NCBI GenBank assembly: GCA_021847645.1
Contig: JAJZQG010000027.1
Coordinates: 1-52,901, forward strand
Direction: 5' to 3'
Length of the DNA stretch: 52,901 nucleotides
From: Myxococcales bacterium
GTDB lineage: Bacteria > Myxococcota_A > Polyangia > Polyangiales > Polyangiaceae
The translations under genes were made by a program, and so were the position numbers. This document shows positions 25,326-37,236 of this stretch, in pieces. The number at the start of each line of letters is the position of its first letter. Position 1 is the stretch's first letter. The notes beneath the pieces are model-generated. The model was not told the origin of the DNA, did not search any database, and worked only from the letters and a program-made list of their open reading frames with translations.

Positions 25326-26813
25326 TCAGAAGTTCGGCTCGGTGGGGATCGGCGGTGGCTTTGCCCCTGCGGTCTTCACCGGGTGAGGCCTTCCCTCGGC
25401 CGGTCTGGGGGACGACGTCCGGGCTGCTGTCGCGACGGAAGGAGCCGTGCTGCCCGTGCTGCTCAGCTCTTGTGCCGTGCTATCGGCGGGCGCGGGAGGT
25501 TCGGAAGCCGCTGGCGGAAGGATCGCCGAGGCAGCCTGTGCGGGGGGAGCGTCCTGCCCTGGCGAGACAGCGGACGCCGATGTTGCCGCATCTGCCAGGG
25601 CGTTCTGCCGACGTGCGGCGGCGCTCATGAGCGAGAGGCCCACGACGACCACGCCGCCGATGACGAGCACGCCCGCGATGAGCACGACGAGTGCGGTGCG
25701 CGAGGAGGCAGCCCTGCGAACACGGTCCGGTGCGGTGAGGGCCATGCGGTCGTCGTGCCTGCGCGACGAGGTGTTCCTCGCGGCATCTGCGACGACAGAA
25801 GCCCCGTCCGGCGCGGTGATCGCGTCGCGACGGGCCGATGCCATCGCAGGCGGTGTGACGACGACTGCCGCGGTGCTTTCGCGCGGATCGGGGTGGGAGA
25901 AGCGGACACTGGGGGACAGCACCGAGCCTTGTGCATCCAACCATTGCACCAGAGCTTCGCCCATCTCCGCGGCCGATTGCCAACGCTCGCCCCTGGGCTT
26001 GGCCATGCTTCGCGCCACGATGTCGGACAGCTCGGGGTCGGCCATCCCGCGCATCGCCAGGCTGGCTGGCTCGTCTTCGATGATCCTGCGCAACAGCCGG
26101 TTGTAGTTCTCGTCGGCGAAGGCCAGCTCGCCGCAGATCATTTCGTACAACGTGACGCCCAGCGCCCAGATGTCCGCCCGGGCGTCGATGTCTTCCTGGC
26201 CGCGCGCCTGCTCGGGAGACAAGTACTCCGGGCTGCCCACCACGCGGCCTTCGATGGTCAGCTTGGGCGTGTGCTGCAGGACGTGCACTTTCGCGACGCC
26301 GAAGTCGACCACCTTGGGGATCTCGACCCCGCTGGCGTCCTGGGCGAGGAAGATGTTCTGGGGCTTGAGGTCGCGGTGGACGATGCCCTTGGCATGAGCG
26401 GCCGCGACGGCGCTGACCACGGGAATCATGAGCTTCACGGCTTCGATGTCGGGCATTCTTCCGATGCGATCGAGCCGGTCGCCGAGGTCTTCGCCCTGCA
26501 GCAGCTCCATGACGATGAATGGGCAACCGTCGTCGGTCTTTCCGAAGTCGAAGACCTGCACGATGTTCTGGTGGCCGATCTGGGCAGCGGCGCGGGCCTC
26601 GCGCAGCAGGCGGGCTTCGGCGGTCTCGCTGTTGACGTGCTCGCGGTGCAAGACCTTGATGGCGACCCGGCTCTCGAGCACCACGTTGGTCGCGACCCAG
26701 ACCGTGCCCATGCCGCCTTCCGCCAGCTTGGACTCGACACGGTACTTGCCGCCCAGAATCGAGCCTGGAGGGAGGTCGTCTCGCGCGGGCTGTGAAAACT
26801 CGTGGCCGTCCAC
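25326..26813 (-). CDS. Ser/Thr protein kinase with single membrane anchor
   Basis: A 495-residue Hanks-type kinase. The GTG at 26813 is chosen because it opens about 20 residues before the kinase domain, as in related kinases; the frame farther upstream is Arg/Pro-rich and runs toward the divergent gene. The kinase domain spans about 24-290: AEGGMGTVW loop, AIKVL with Lys53, HRDLKPQNIF, DFG, GSPEYLSPEQ, DIWALG. A linker leads to one membrane helix (TALVVLIAGVLVIGGVVVVG, about 395-415), then a Ser/Ala/Pro-rich outer tail with no folded domain. It heads an operon with a Kelch lipoprotein and a TPR/PEGA protein, which may serve as its sensory or target proteins. Catalytic residues are complete. 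Confidence 0.92.
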   Translation of the reverse strand: MDGHEFSQPARDDLPPGSILGGKYRVESKLAEGGMGTVWVATNVVLESRVAIKVLHREHVNSETAEARLLREARAAAQIGHQNIVQVFDFGKTDDGCPFIVMELLQGEDLGDRLDRIGRMPDIEAVKLMIPVVSAVAAAHAKGIVHRDLKPQNIFLAQDASGVEIPKVVDFGVAKVHVLQHTPKLTIEGRVVGSPEYLSPEQARGQEDIDARADIWALGVTLYEMICGELAFADENYNRLLRRIIEDEPASLAMRGMADPELSDIVARSMAKPRGERWQSAAEMGEALVQWLDAQGSVLSPSVRFSHPDPRESTAAVVVTPPAMASARRDAITAPDGASVVADAARNTSSRRHDDRMALTAPDRVRRAASSRTALVVLIAGVLVIGGVVVVGLSLMSAAARRQNALADAATSASAVSPGQDAPPAQAASAILPPAASEPPAPADSTAQELSSTGSTAPSVATAARTSSPRPAEGRPHPVKTAGAKPPPIPTEPNF

Positions 26814-26964
26814 GTTCCCACAATACCACGGCCGACGGCCGTCCGAAGCAGCTGGCTGCGCCCGGGGGCTGCTCAGGGGCCCGGGAGCATCCCGGCTCGG
26901 AATGCATTGCGACGTGGCATGGGCTGGACAGCGATTCCTCGCGCATGACACAACTGGGGCGAGC

Positions 26965-27921
26965 ATGCTCAGCTTCCTGTCAGCACTTGGCCGGTTTCCA
27001 GTCGATGCTCCGTCGGCCCTCTACTTGGCGACACTTGCCATTCCCCGCGGCGCACTGACGCGCGCGGTGGCCGGCCGGCATGCAAGGCCCGTGGTGCAGA
27101 GCGATCCGGCACTGCGCGATCCCGCGTTTCTCGGGGACATGCTGGCTCTGGTGCAGGAGTTTGCGGATTCCTACTTCCGCTGGGAGGTCCGAGGCATCGA
27201 GAAAGTGCCGGCAAGTGGCCCCGCGCTGGTGGTGGGCAACCACAACGGCGGTGTCGTCAACACGGACAGCTACCTGACCTTGCTGGCCGTCTGGAACCAC
27301 TTCGGTCCCGATCGCGCGCTGTGCCCGCTGTCGCATGACCTGGTGTTCTTCGACCCGATCCTGGGCCGCATCGCCTCGCGCATGGGCGTGCTGCGCGCCG
27401 GCCACGATTCCGCCGCCCAGGCCTTCGAGCATGGGCACATGGCGCTCGTGTACCCGGGCTCCGACCTGGATACCTGGCGGCCGTTCACGCAGCGCGGGCG
27501 CATCGAGCTCGGCCAGCGCAAGGGCTTCCTCAAGCTCGTGCTGCGCCAACGCGTTCCCATCGTGCCCGTCGTGTCGGCCGGTACCCACGAGCAGTTCGTG
27601 GTGATCGCGCGGGGCGACGAGCTGGCGCGTCGCTCGGGCATCAAGCGCCACTTTCGCGCCGAGGCCGTGCCGCTGGTGTTCGCGCTGCCGTGGGGGTTGA
27701 CCATCGGCTACCTGCCGTACCTTCCGCTGCCGGCCCAGACCACGCTGCAGTTCGGCGATCCGATCCGGTTCGACGACATCGATCCCGCGCAGGCCAACGA
27801 CCCGCGCACGCTGGATCGGTGCTACGAGCGGGTGCGCGAGGAGATGCAAGCACTGCTCGACTCGCTGACGCAGGGGCGAAGGTGGCTGCGAGGCCAGCCG
27901 GGGAACGGGAGGGGAGCATGA
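26965..27921 (+). CDS. LPLAT-family acyltransferase (MGAT/hemolysin-like)
   Basis: A 318-residue membrane-associated enzyme predicted to acylate a lysophospholipid or glycerolipid. The ATG at 26965 gives MLSFLSALGRF; the frame farther upstream overlaps the kinase gene antisense and is shadow. The active-site block is VGNHNGGVVNTDS, with His93 and an Asp eight residues on, like the NHSGG-x4-D form of the MGAT-like branch rather than HX4D. Later motifs are MALVYPGSDLDTW, GFLKLVLRQRVPIVPVVSAG and ALPWGLTIGYLPYLPLPA, typical of this group. It overlaps the next gene by four bases (ATGA), so the two form an operon. The promoter region is shared with the divergent kinase gene. Confidence 0.88.
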   Translation: MLSFLSALGRFPVDAPSALYLATLAIPRGALTRAVAGRHARPVVQSDPALRDPAFLGDMLALVQEFADSYFRWEVRGIEKVPASGPALVVGNHNGGVVNTDSYLTLLAVWNHFGPDRALCPLSHDLVFFDPILGRIASRMGVLRAGHDSAAQAFEHGHMALVYPGSDLDTWRPFTQRGRIELGQRKGFLKLVLRQRVPIVPVVSAGTHEQFVVIARGDELARRSGIKRHFRAEAVPLVFALPWGLTIGYLPYLPLPAQTTLQFGDPIRFDDIDPAQANDPRTLDRCYERVREEMQALLDSLTQGRRWLRGQPGNGRGA

Positions 27922-28606
27922 CCAGGAGTGTCACCATCGCTTGCGTCGTTGCCGCGTGTCTGTTGCCAGGGGTCGCCAGCGCGCAGGCGCCGTTGCCAGC
28001 AGCGCCGCCTCCTCCACCCGGATGGATGCCTCCCGCGGCGTACGCGCCGTACAGCTACGGGACCATTCCGATCGAGCTCGACGTGACGGAGCCCAACGTG
28101 GCCGTGCAGGTCTTTCGCCCCGGAGCCGACGTCGGTCGGGAAGCGCCCATCGCTCAGTGCTCCGGCGCGTGCGTGGTGAACCTGGTGCCGGGCCGCTACA
28201 AGATCTGGGTGACCGAGAGCGGAGACACCTTGCCGGGCGGGCGGGAGCTGGAGCTGAAGCGTCCGACGCGCGTGACGATGGATCCGGACATGCAGGAGCA
28301 TCGCACCGCGGGGCTGGTGCTGGGGATTACGGGCCCGATCATGCTCATCGCGGGCATGGTGGCGCTCGTGTCGCAGACCTGCATCGACTGCGAACACCCG
28401 AAGAACAACGACACCGCGGAAGCACTGGGCGTGTTCGGGATCGTGGGCGGGCTGGTGGCCACGCCGGTCGGCTGGGTGATGTACGGGACCAGCTTCAAGC
28501 CCGAGTACGAGTTGCAGCCGCTCACGGTGTCCGGATACGGTGGCGTTCCCGCGAGCGTAGCCGGCAGGAGCCGCAGCGCGCCCGGGCTCCACTGGACGAT
28601 GCGGTT

Positions 28607-28610
<4 letters not shown>
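27918..28610 (+). CDS. Exported PEGA-like two-helix membrane protein
   Basis: 230 residues. A signal peptide (TIACVVAACLLPGVASA) is followed by a Pro-rich stretch. A short beta domain at about 45-120 (PIELDVTEPNVAVQVF, then LVPGRYKIWVTESGD) resembles a PEGA fold. Two membrane helices come next (about 130-152 and 170-192), flanking a loop with CIDC. The C-terminus is polar and ends in Phe. No enzyme motif is present. It overlaps the acyltransferase stop by ATGA, so it is translationally coupled. The stop TAG at 28608-28610 shares CTAG with the stop of gcvPA on the other strand. Confidence 0.72.
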
Positions 28611-29971
<1,361 letters not shown>

Positions 29972-30000
29972 CCGGAACCTCCGTCGGGCTGCGGGGGCCG

Positions 30001-30402
30001 TCAGTGGGCCTCGGAGGCGACGTGCTTGGTGTAGGCCGCGGTGTCCATCAGGGCCTCGAACTCCGCGGGCTTCGACGGCTTGATGGCGATGATCCAGCCC
30101 TTGCCGTAGCAGTCGTCGTTGATGATCTCGGGCTTGTTCTCCAGCTCGGTGTTGATCTTGGCGACCGTGCCGCTGATCGGGGCGAACAGATCGCTGAGGG
30201 TCTTGACCGACTCGATCGTGCCGAACGCCTTGCCTGCTTCCACCGTGTCGCCAACCTGCTTGTCCACGTTGACGAGCGTGATGTCGCCGAGCTGCTCGAC
30301 GGCGAACGCGCTGACGCCGACGAGGGTTTCGTTGGCGTCGTGGCGAGCCCACTCGTGGTCCTTGGTATAACGACGGTCACCGGGGAATGTGTGATCGCTC
30401 AT
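30001..30402 (-). CDS. gcvH: Glycine cleavage system H protein
   Basis: A 133-residue lipoyl carrier that shuttles the aminomethyl group from P to T protein. AAGGAG sits before the ATG at 30402. It has DHEWAR near the start, the AVEQLGDITLVNV strand, and the lipoyl site IESVKTLSDL with Lys67, and ends in a GWIIAIKPSKPAE segment. Length and motifs are standard. It lies 24 bases after gcvT and 29 before gcvPA. Confidence 0.97.
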   Translation of the reverse strand: MSDHTFPGDRRYTKDHEWARHDANETLVGVSAFAVEQLGDITLVNVDKQVGDTVEAGKAFGTIESVKTLSDLFAPISGTVAKINTELENKPEIINDDCYGKGWIIAIKPSKPAEFEALMDTAAYTKHVASEAH

Positions 30403-30426
30403 GAGATCTCCTTGGTACAGGGGGAA

Positions 30427-31590
<1,164 letters not shown>

Positions 31591-31634
31591 GTACGGACGG
31601 ACCTGGCGCAGGTTCCATCCGTGCAGCGGCGAGG

Positions 31635-31654
31635 CGCGGCTGTTGGAAGCCGCG
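31635..31654 (-). terminator. Hairpin after the pilus operon (candidate terminator)
   Basis: CGCGGCT (31635-31641) pairs with AGCCGCG (31648-31654) around a six-base loop, 20 bases after the stop of the last pilus-operon gene and 45 before gcvT. There is no T-run, so it may also act as a leader hairpin of gcvT. Confidence 0.35.
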
Positions 31655-31673
31655 TCAAGCGCTCGATCGCGCG

Positions 31674-32204
31674 CTATTCCATGTGCTGGGGGTCGATCAA
31701 GCGGCCGTTGGGGTCTAGCCCGAACTTCTTCCAGCGCTGCTCGGGCGTGAGGGACGGGTCGTACTTCTCGGGCGTCAGGTCACGGATGATCAGGCGGGTT
31801 CTGGTGCCGCTGGCGATGACTTCCACTTGACACGCGGGCGCCTGGGGATCGCCGCGCACCCTGGCGTTGCCGAAGATCGTGCGCGCCGCGCCCACCTCCA
31901 CGCCATCGGAGTGCATGTGCTTGCGGATGTAGTTGGCCACCCGATCGGCCTCGATGTTTCCCTCGGCCCGGACTTCGAACGGCCCGCGGAAGGTCACCTG
32001 CATGCCCCGGGGCAGCTTGAGCTTGAAGGCGATCTCGGTGCCTTCGGCCAGCTCGTTGGGCTCGAGCCGGTCGGGAGCGACGGACGCAGCGGACGAGGCT
32101 GCGGGCAGGGCGGCCGGAGTGGGCTCCTGGCGGTGGCATGCCGCCACGAACAACATCGCGAGCCCCGCGGCGCGCGGCAGCAGGTGGAGTGCGGACGCGG
32201 ACAT
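31674..32204 (-). CDS. Small lipoprotein at the end of the minor pilin operon
   Basis: 176 residues from the ATG at 32204. The signal ends in LFVAAC (Cys23). A Pro/Ala/Ser linker is followed by a compact alpha/beta domain (about 55-155) with FKLKLPRGMQVTFRGPFEV, ADRVANYIRKHM, and CQVEVIASGTRTRLIIRD, then a short conserved-looking tail with LTPEQRWKKFGLDPNGRLID. No known family is recognised. It begins ten bases after the pilY1 stop, so it is cotranscribed. A role in anchoring or assembling the PilY1 tip complex, in the way pilot lipoproteins serve other secretion machines, is inference from context. Confidence 0.75.
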   Translation of the reverse strand: MSASALHLLPRAAGLAMLFVAACHRQEPTPAALPAASSAASVAPDRLEPNELAEGTEIAFKLKLPRGMQVTFRGPFEVRAEGNIEADRVANYIRKHMHSDGVEVGAARTIFGNARVRGDPQAPACQVEVIASGTRTRLIIRDLTPEKYDPSLTPEQRWKKFGLDPNGRLIDPQHME

Positions 32205-32214
32205 TGGAAGAGAG

Positions 32215-35200
32215 TTACTCGAGGATCGCGGCCCAGGAGTCAACGGTCACGCCGCCGGCCGGTGGAGAGATCGTTTCCGTGATCGTCTTGATGTTCGAGG
32301 CTCCGCTGGTGCTGCCCGCGCCGCCGGACTGCACCACGAGCTGGAAGTTGCCCGGCGTCGCGGTGGTGATCGAGCTGTGCGACCCGAACCCGAGGAAGGG
32401 GTCGCTCGTCTCGGCCGTCTCGTAGCAGCTGGGACGCTGCCGGATGCCGACACCGTAGGCCACCGAGTCCGCTCCGAGGCTCAGGTAGCGCACGAGATCC
32501 GGGGACAACGGGTTCGGCACCACGTTGGGATCGGTCACGAAGTCTGGCGGGTGCTCGGGCATGGGGCCCTTGTCCGGGCCGTCGGCAGAGTTGGGAATGC
32601 CCGGCTTGAGCCCAGCATTGAGGTAGTGAACGGCCCACAGGAAGGCTTCGCCGTTGGAGCACATGGTCAGCCCGGTGGCTGGCGGACGTTGGCTCGAGAA
32701 GTACAGCACGCCGCTGAACAACGACATCGGGCCCATCACGCGCTCGCCTCCGCCGAAGTGCAAGTCGCTCGCGCCCTCCTTCTGAACCGAGTTCTGCTCG
32801 TTGAGGAACCAGTTGACGTGCGTGACCGGCGTGCCGCTGGTCAGCCACTCGGTGTAGGACCACACCGGGTACTTGCCGGCCGTCGTGAGCGTTTGCTGAT
32901 CGCCCGTGGACACGGCCACGGTAACCCGGCCGAGCGGATCGGTGGAGATGACCGGCGGAGTCTCGATAGGAGTGGCCTCGGTCTCGGCGTACTTGGCAGT
33001 CGCGTACGTGCCTCCGGTCGGGTAGGCGTCCAGAACCATCGAAGCGTTCCACATCGTGGGATCGGTCGAGGCGAGGTTGAGCCGCCACAGACGCCCTTCG
33101 GCGTCACCGAGGTAAGCGCGATCGGCCACGACGCCCGGGAGCGCCGGATAGGTCACGACCTCGCCGACCATGGGCGCGTCGAACCCGGCGTTGGCGATGC
33201 GCAAGGGGTTGGTGGTGTACAGCGCATCCGGGGCCTGCTTGTCGGTAGCCTTGGCCGGGACGGTCGGGTCGCCGTAGCGGAAGGTGCGGACGATCTCGCC
33301 GGTATCGAGGCGCACGATGGTCACGGAGCGGGCGCCCGGGAGCTTGAGGGGGCTGTCGGGCGCGGCATCCGGGGTGTATTCGCGGGTGGTGGTGCGCGGC
33401 GTGAAGCGCGAGTCGAGCACGGCGCTGGAACCGCTCTTGGAGTAGAGCGCGGGGACGAACGTGTTGGGCGAAGCCTGTCCGCCCCAGCCTCCGGGCAGGA
33501 TGGCCACGGCGTGCTCGGCCGCGGCCTGGTCGCCGGGCATCTGGAAGAACAACGTGGCAATGGACGGCCTGGAGCCGCGATCGCCGAACAGCGGATTGCC
33601 GTCGGCGTCGGTGGTGAGCTGCCACAGGAACCGCGGTCCCTGGGCGTATCCGGCGATGGGAGGCGCTTTGGTCGGGTCGGGCCAAGTGACATCCAGGGCG
33701 AAGAAGCCGGGCTTGGTGCCGTAGGAGCCGAGCAGGATCGTGTACCAATGCGTCGGGTTGTTCGGGTCGCCCTTGGCTTGAGCGGCTGTGCGGGACAGGA
33801 ATCGGCCGTTCTGGGGCACGGTCGCGGAGCCGGCCACGTCGCGAGAAACGAGCACGCCGTCCATCAAGTGCAGCGCTGAAGCGGTCAGACGGTTCTGGAA
33901 CTGCCGCGTGATCGCGGGCAGCATGGCCGGCGGAATGAATGACCACATCTCGTTCAGATTCGTCGAGCCCGTCGTGGTGATGCTGAATGCGTGGAGCTGG
34001 CCGTCGGCCGTGGTCGCGTAGAGCACGGGCGGCCGCCCGTTGGTGGCCGACGCGAAGACCCGCTGGAATGTCGTGTAGGAGTCGTCGCGCATGTAGGCCG
34101 AGGGCGGCGGAACGAGCAACGGTGTCCGCTCGACCGCGCCAAACGCCGAGGAACGGCGGAAGGTGACCTGGGTGGGAAGGCCGGAGGTCAGCGCGAGCTC
34201 CAGGGTCAGATAGTACTTCGCGCAGTCCGCCTGCGTCGATGTCAGGGCGAAGCAGCACTTGCCATTGGAGCAGTCGTTCGCATCCACGACGGCACGCGGG
34301 TCGACGTCTCCGAAGCCCGGGAAGTTGGCCGACGTGGCCTTGACCAGATTCGTTGTGGTATCGCCCTTGGAGATGCCGTAGGAGCCGAGCTGATCGCCGA
34401 CGGATTCGTGGTACAAGGGGCGGATGGTCCGATCGGACCAGATATGGGTGACCGAGCCGACCTGCACGGTCTGGCCGATGACGGTGAAGATCGTGCGTTG
34501 ATTTCTGTTGTCGTCGAGGTTGACCTGGAACTTGTCGCCCTCGGCCTGGGAGACGGGCTGATCGATCGCCTCCAGCGGGCCATTCTGGGTCTTGCGGCCG
34601 CAGACGATTCGCTGCCGGTCGAGGTCGCCGATACCCAGGTCACCCAGGATGGTGTTGGTGCCCGAGGTGGCCTGGTGCGAGGCGGACAGGAATTCCGCGC
34701 CCTGGAACGGCTGGGTATTGTTGGAGTTGTTGTACTGGCTCGAGGCCGCGGAGAACACCGGCTGGGCCGGAGCGATCGGCGGCTGGACCACGTCCTTGAG
34801 GATCTGCGCGAACGAGGTGAACAGGCCGCTGGCGTCCTCGGCGAAGTAGGCCTTTCCGCCGCCGGCATCGGCGATGCCCTCGATGCTGCAGCAGGTCGCC
34901 AATAGCTCGTCGTCGGGGCTGTTGATGCAATAGCCGTACGCGCATGTGCCGGTGCCGCACGTGGACGTGGTGCATGAGGCTAGGGTGGTGCAGGAGCGGT
35001 AGTACGGGCCGCCCACGGTCTGCAGCTCCGTGCATGTCCTGGTGCTGCCGCTGCCGCTGTTGGAGACGGCGAAGCCAATGACGTAGACGGGAATGTTGTG
35101 GTTCTTGAGCGTGGTAGCGGTGTCGGTGGGAAGCGGATAGGGGCACTTGCCAGCCGTGTTGGTTCCGCTGGTGTTCTGAATCGACAAGCTGCATTCCGGC

Positions 35201-36453
35201 CGCAGGTCGAGGTTGGGGCCGCCGTCGGTGAGCAGGATGATATAGCGCTTCCTGCACGCATCGCTGTTCGGATCCGTGGATACCGAAGTATCCGTGGCGC
35301 CGCCCCAGAAGTAGGGGTTGGGGTCCGTGCTGCTGGGCAGGACCGAGCTGTCCTGCAGTAGGAAGTAGCGGGCGTCCTCGAGCATGCCGGCCACGGGCGT
35401 TCCTCCAAAGGGCCGGATGGCCGAGATGGCGGCCTGCACGCGGGCATTGTTGGCGGCGATAGTGTTGGTGTCGGCCAGCATGTTGCCGAAGCCCAGCATG
35501 CGGCCTTCCCACGGTGGCGCGGCCGGGTTGCGCACGCCGACCTCGAGCAGGCCCGAGCCCAGGCCCGCGGCCGAGTCGCACCCACCCGGCCAGCCGGTGG
35601 CCGCGCTGGTGGAAGAGCCAGTGTTCCATCCCGGGAAGTAGCTCCAGGTGTCGCCAATGCCGCTCGGGTAGTAGGCCTGGACGCCGTCGGTCTCCAAGCC
35701 CGTACCAACGGTCACCACACCGTTGTGGGTCCAATTGGGACTCGAATCGAACGTCATGAACCCGAAGCGGACCAGCTCGCGATAGGCGTCGATGATGCCG
35801 TCCGGCTCCTGGGCGTCGAAGGGGCAAATCTTGGAGGTGGCGAAGGGGCCGGTGGTGCGCCAGACGATCGGATCGGTGGTGGCAGGCCATGCGCCTGCGG
35901 AAGCGTTGGTGGGCCAATCCAAGGCGTGGGTGAGCAAGGCCTGGCGAATGGTCGGGTCCCAGGAGGGCGCGGGCGTGCAGGTCACGGTGGCGCCCGTGCT
36001 CGGGTCGACACCGGTGGCGATGATGCGGTTGTACGGCAGATAGTAGCCCGAGTCGGCGGGGGGAGCGGCAGCGCCGTTGGCGTAGCTGGTGCCACCGAGG
36101 CCGAACTCCTGGTTGAAGTCGGTGGTGTTGCGCGCCTCGGCCGAGCAGGCCGCGCCGTTGATCGCGCCGGTCAAGGTCTTCACCAGCATCGTCCAACGAT
36201 CCGGCGGTGTGGACGTGCCGCCGATCGAGGTCGCCGTGAAGTCGAGGGGAGTCGAGGCGGGCCAACTCGCGCAGGTGGGCAGGGCGTAGGCCACCGGGTT
36301 GGACGGATTGCGGACCGAGGTGTAGGCCATCGAGCCCGAGGTGTCGACCAGGAGCAGGACGTCAGGTGGGAGCCGCGCATCAGCGGTCTGGGCCACGTCG
36401 AACGCGGCGCCGAACGCCAGGAGGGCGAGGATCCGGGCCTTGGTGTGCTGCAT
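32215..36453 (-). CDS. pilY1: PilY1-type pilus tip adhesin / priming protein with VWA domain
   Basis: 1412 residues. GAGGAGA before the ATG at 36453 sets the start. A signal peptide is cut near TADA. A von Willebrand A domain follows with the metal-site motif DTSGS at residues 37-41 and a second LLTDGGPNLD later. The middle is Cys-rich (CTELQTVGG, CTTLASC, GTCAYGYC). The C-terminal half (from about 820) is a PilY1 propeller: DGQLHAFSI, MWSFIPPAMLPA, DVTWPDP, TDADGNPLF and DRAYLGDAEGRLWRLNL; the last is the usual PilY1 signature. PilY1 works with minor pilins to prime type IV pilus assembly and to bind surfaces. It is longer than the 1160 residues of the Pseudomonas protein. It follows four minor pilin genes and precedes a lipoprotein gene. 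Confidence 0.93.
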   Translation of the reverse strand: MQHTKARILALLAFGAAFDVAQTADARLPPDVLLLVDTSGSMAYTSVRNPSNPVAYALPTCASWPASTPLDFTATSIGGTSTPPDRWTMLVKTLTGAINGAACSAEARNTTDFNQEFGLGGTSYANGAAAPPADSGYYLPYNRIIATGVDPSTGATVTCTPAPSWDPTIRQALLTHALDWPTNASAGAWPATTDPIVWRTTGPFATSKICPFDAQEPDGIIDAYRELVRFGFMTFDSSPNWTHNGVVTVGTGLETDGVQAYYPSGIGDTWSYFPGWNTGSSTSAATGWPGGCDSAAGLGSGLLEVGVRNPAAPPWEGRMLGFGNMLADTNTIAANNARVQAAISAIRPFGGTPVAGMLEDARYFLLQDSSVLPSSTDPNPYFWGGATDTSVSTDPNSDACRKRYIILLTDGGPNLDLRPECSLSIQNTSGTNTAGKCPYPLPTDTATTLKNHNIPVYVIGFAVSNSGSGSTRTCTELQTVGGPYYRSCTTLASCTTSTCGTGTCAYGYCINSPDDELLATCCSIEGIADAGGGKAYFAEDASGLFTSFAQILKDVVQPPIAPAQPVFSAASSQYNNSNNTQPFQGAEFLSASHQATSGTNTILGDLGIGDLDRQRIVCGRKTQNGPLEAIDQPVSQAEGDKFQVNLDDNRNQRTIFTVIGQTVQVGSVTHIWSDRTIRPLYHESVGDQLGSYGISKGDTTTNLVKATSANFPGFGDVDPRAVVDANDCSNGKCCFALTSTQADCAKYYLTLELALTSGLPTQVTFRRSSAFGAVERTPLLVPPPSAYMRDDSYTTFQRVFASATNGRPPVLYATTADGQLHAFSITTTGSTNLNEMWSFIPPAMLPAITRQFQNRLTASALHLMDGVLVSRDVAGSATVPQNGRFLSRTAAQAKGDPNNPTHWYTILLGSYGTKPGFFALDVTWPDPTKAPPIAGYAQGPRFLWQLTTDADGNPLFGDRGSRPSIATLFFQMPGDQAAAEHAVAILPGGWGGQASPNTFVPALYSKSGSSAVLDSRFTPRTTTREYTPDAAPDSPLKLPGARSVTIVRLDTGEIVRTFRYGDPTVPAKATDKQAPDALYTTNPLRIANAGFDAPMVGEVVTYPALPGVVADRAYLGDAEGRLWRLNLASTDPTMWNASMVLDAYPTGGTYATAKYAETEATPIETPPVISTDPLGRVTVAVSTGDQQTLTTAGKYPVWSYTEWLTSGTPVTHVNWFLNEQNSVQKEGASDLHFGGGERVMGPMSLFSGVLYFSSQRPPATGLTMCSNGEAFLWAVHYLNAGLKPGIPNSADGPDKGPMPEHPPDFVTDPNVVPNPLSPDLVRYLSLGADSVAYGVGIRQRPSCYETAETSDPFLGFGSHSSITTATPGNFQLVVQSGGAGSTSGASNIKTITETISPPAGGVTVDSWAAILE

Positions 36454-36489
36454 GACGAATCTCCTCGAGGCTAGCCTAGTACCCATGGC

Positions 36490-37236
36490 CTATTGCGAGA
36501 CATAAGGGACAGTGACATACACACGCATGGAGCGCGTGCCCGAGACCTGCGCCGACTCCTGTTCCGTGGTCGAATTGCAGACTCCCGCGTCGGAATCGGT
36601 CACGCTGGTGGGACGGACCTGGCCGGTAGCCGTGAGCGTGTATTGCATGTTCTGGAAGCCGCGCGCGCGGTCGTCTTGCTGCGTGCCGGGAACCTTGCCG
36701 CCCGCCGGGCCCGGGTCGGTCATCTCCACGACGAAGTCGCCGGCCACCGGTGTATTGGAGACTCCGAAGCTTCCGCCGTCCGGGTCGAAGTACGTGTCGC
36801 TCAGGCCGTCTTGCTGCAGGCGCTGCTGGAATTCGGCGGCGGTGACCTTGTAGCAAGGAGGGTTGACGCCGCCGTCGGCCAGGTTGGGCAGGGAGGCGCA
36901 CTGCTCGCTAGCAGACTTGAGCTGGTCCACATAGGCCTGCTTGCGAGGGCCGGACAGCTCGCCGGCCAACGCCATGGCGGCGTAGTCGGCCACGTAGCCG
37001 TTCTGGGTGGACTGGCGCGAGTAGCCCGAGACGCGCTGGTTGAGGCCGGCCTCGTGGGCGGCGAACACGCCAATGGCGGTGAGCACGGCCAGCACCAGAA
37101 TCACGACGAAGATGACGGCGCCTCGCTCGGAGGCTCTGGGCCGACGTCGCAGCGGCGTCGTGCCGGCCGGGCACGGCGGCGCACCATCGCCACGAGCGGC
37201 GCGGGTCATGGGGGCTGAGCAGTGCCTCACTGCCAC
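36490..37236 (-). CDS. pilX: PilX-like minor pilin
   Basis: 248 residues from a GTG at 37236, with GAGGTGA just upstream; an ATG at 37209 is an alternative. The N-terminus is basic and reaches the PilX-type segment ERGAVIFVVILVLAVLTAIG, a single hydrophobic helix of a prepilin. The Glu at position 5 after cleavage is lacking, as in PilX-type pilins. The globular part has four Cys in all (ASEQCASLP, VNPPCYKV, AGVCNS and so on) and ends in VYVTVPYVSQ. It overlaps the pilW stop by ten bases and lies 36 bases before pilY1. It serves in the tip complex that primes pilus assembly (family knowledge). Confidence 0.82.
   Translation of the reverse strand: MAVRHCSAPMTRAARGDGAPPCPAGTTPLRRRPRASERGAVIFVVILVLAVLTAIGVFAAHEAGLNQRVSGYSRQSTQNGYVADYAAMALAGELSGPRKQAYVDQLKSASEQCASLPNLADGGVNPPCYKVTAAEFQQRLQQDGLSDTYFDPDGGSFGVSNTPVAGDFVVEMTDPGPAGGKVPGTQQDDRARGFQNMQYTLTATGQVRPTSVTDSDAGVCNSTTEQESAQVSGTRSMRVYVTVPYVSQ

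Noticed and set aside
31591..31673. Possible glycine riboswitch before gcvT
   Set aside because: Only 83 bases are available and no aptamer core is visible.
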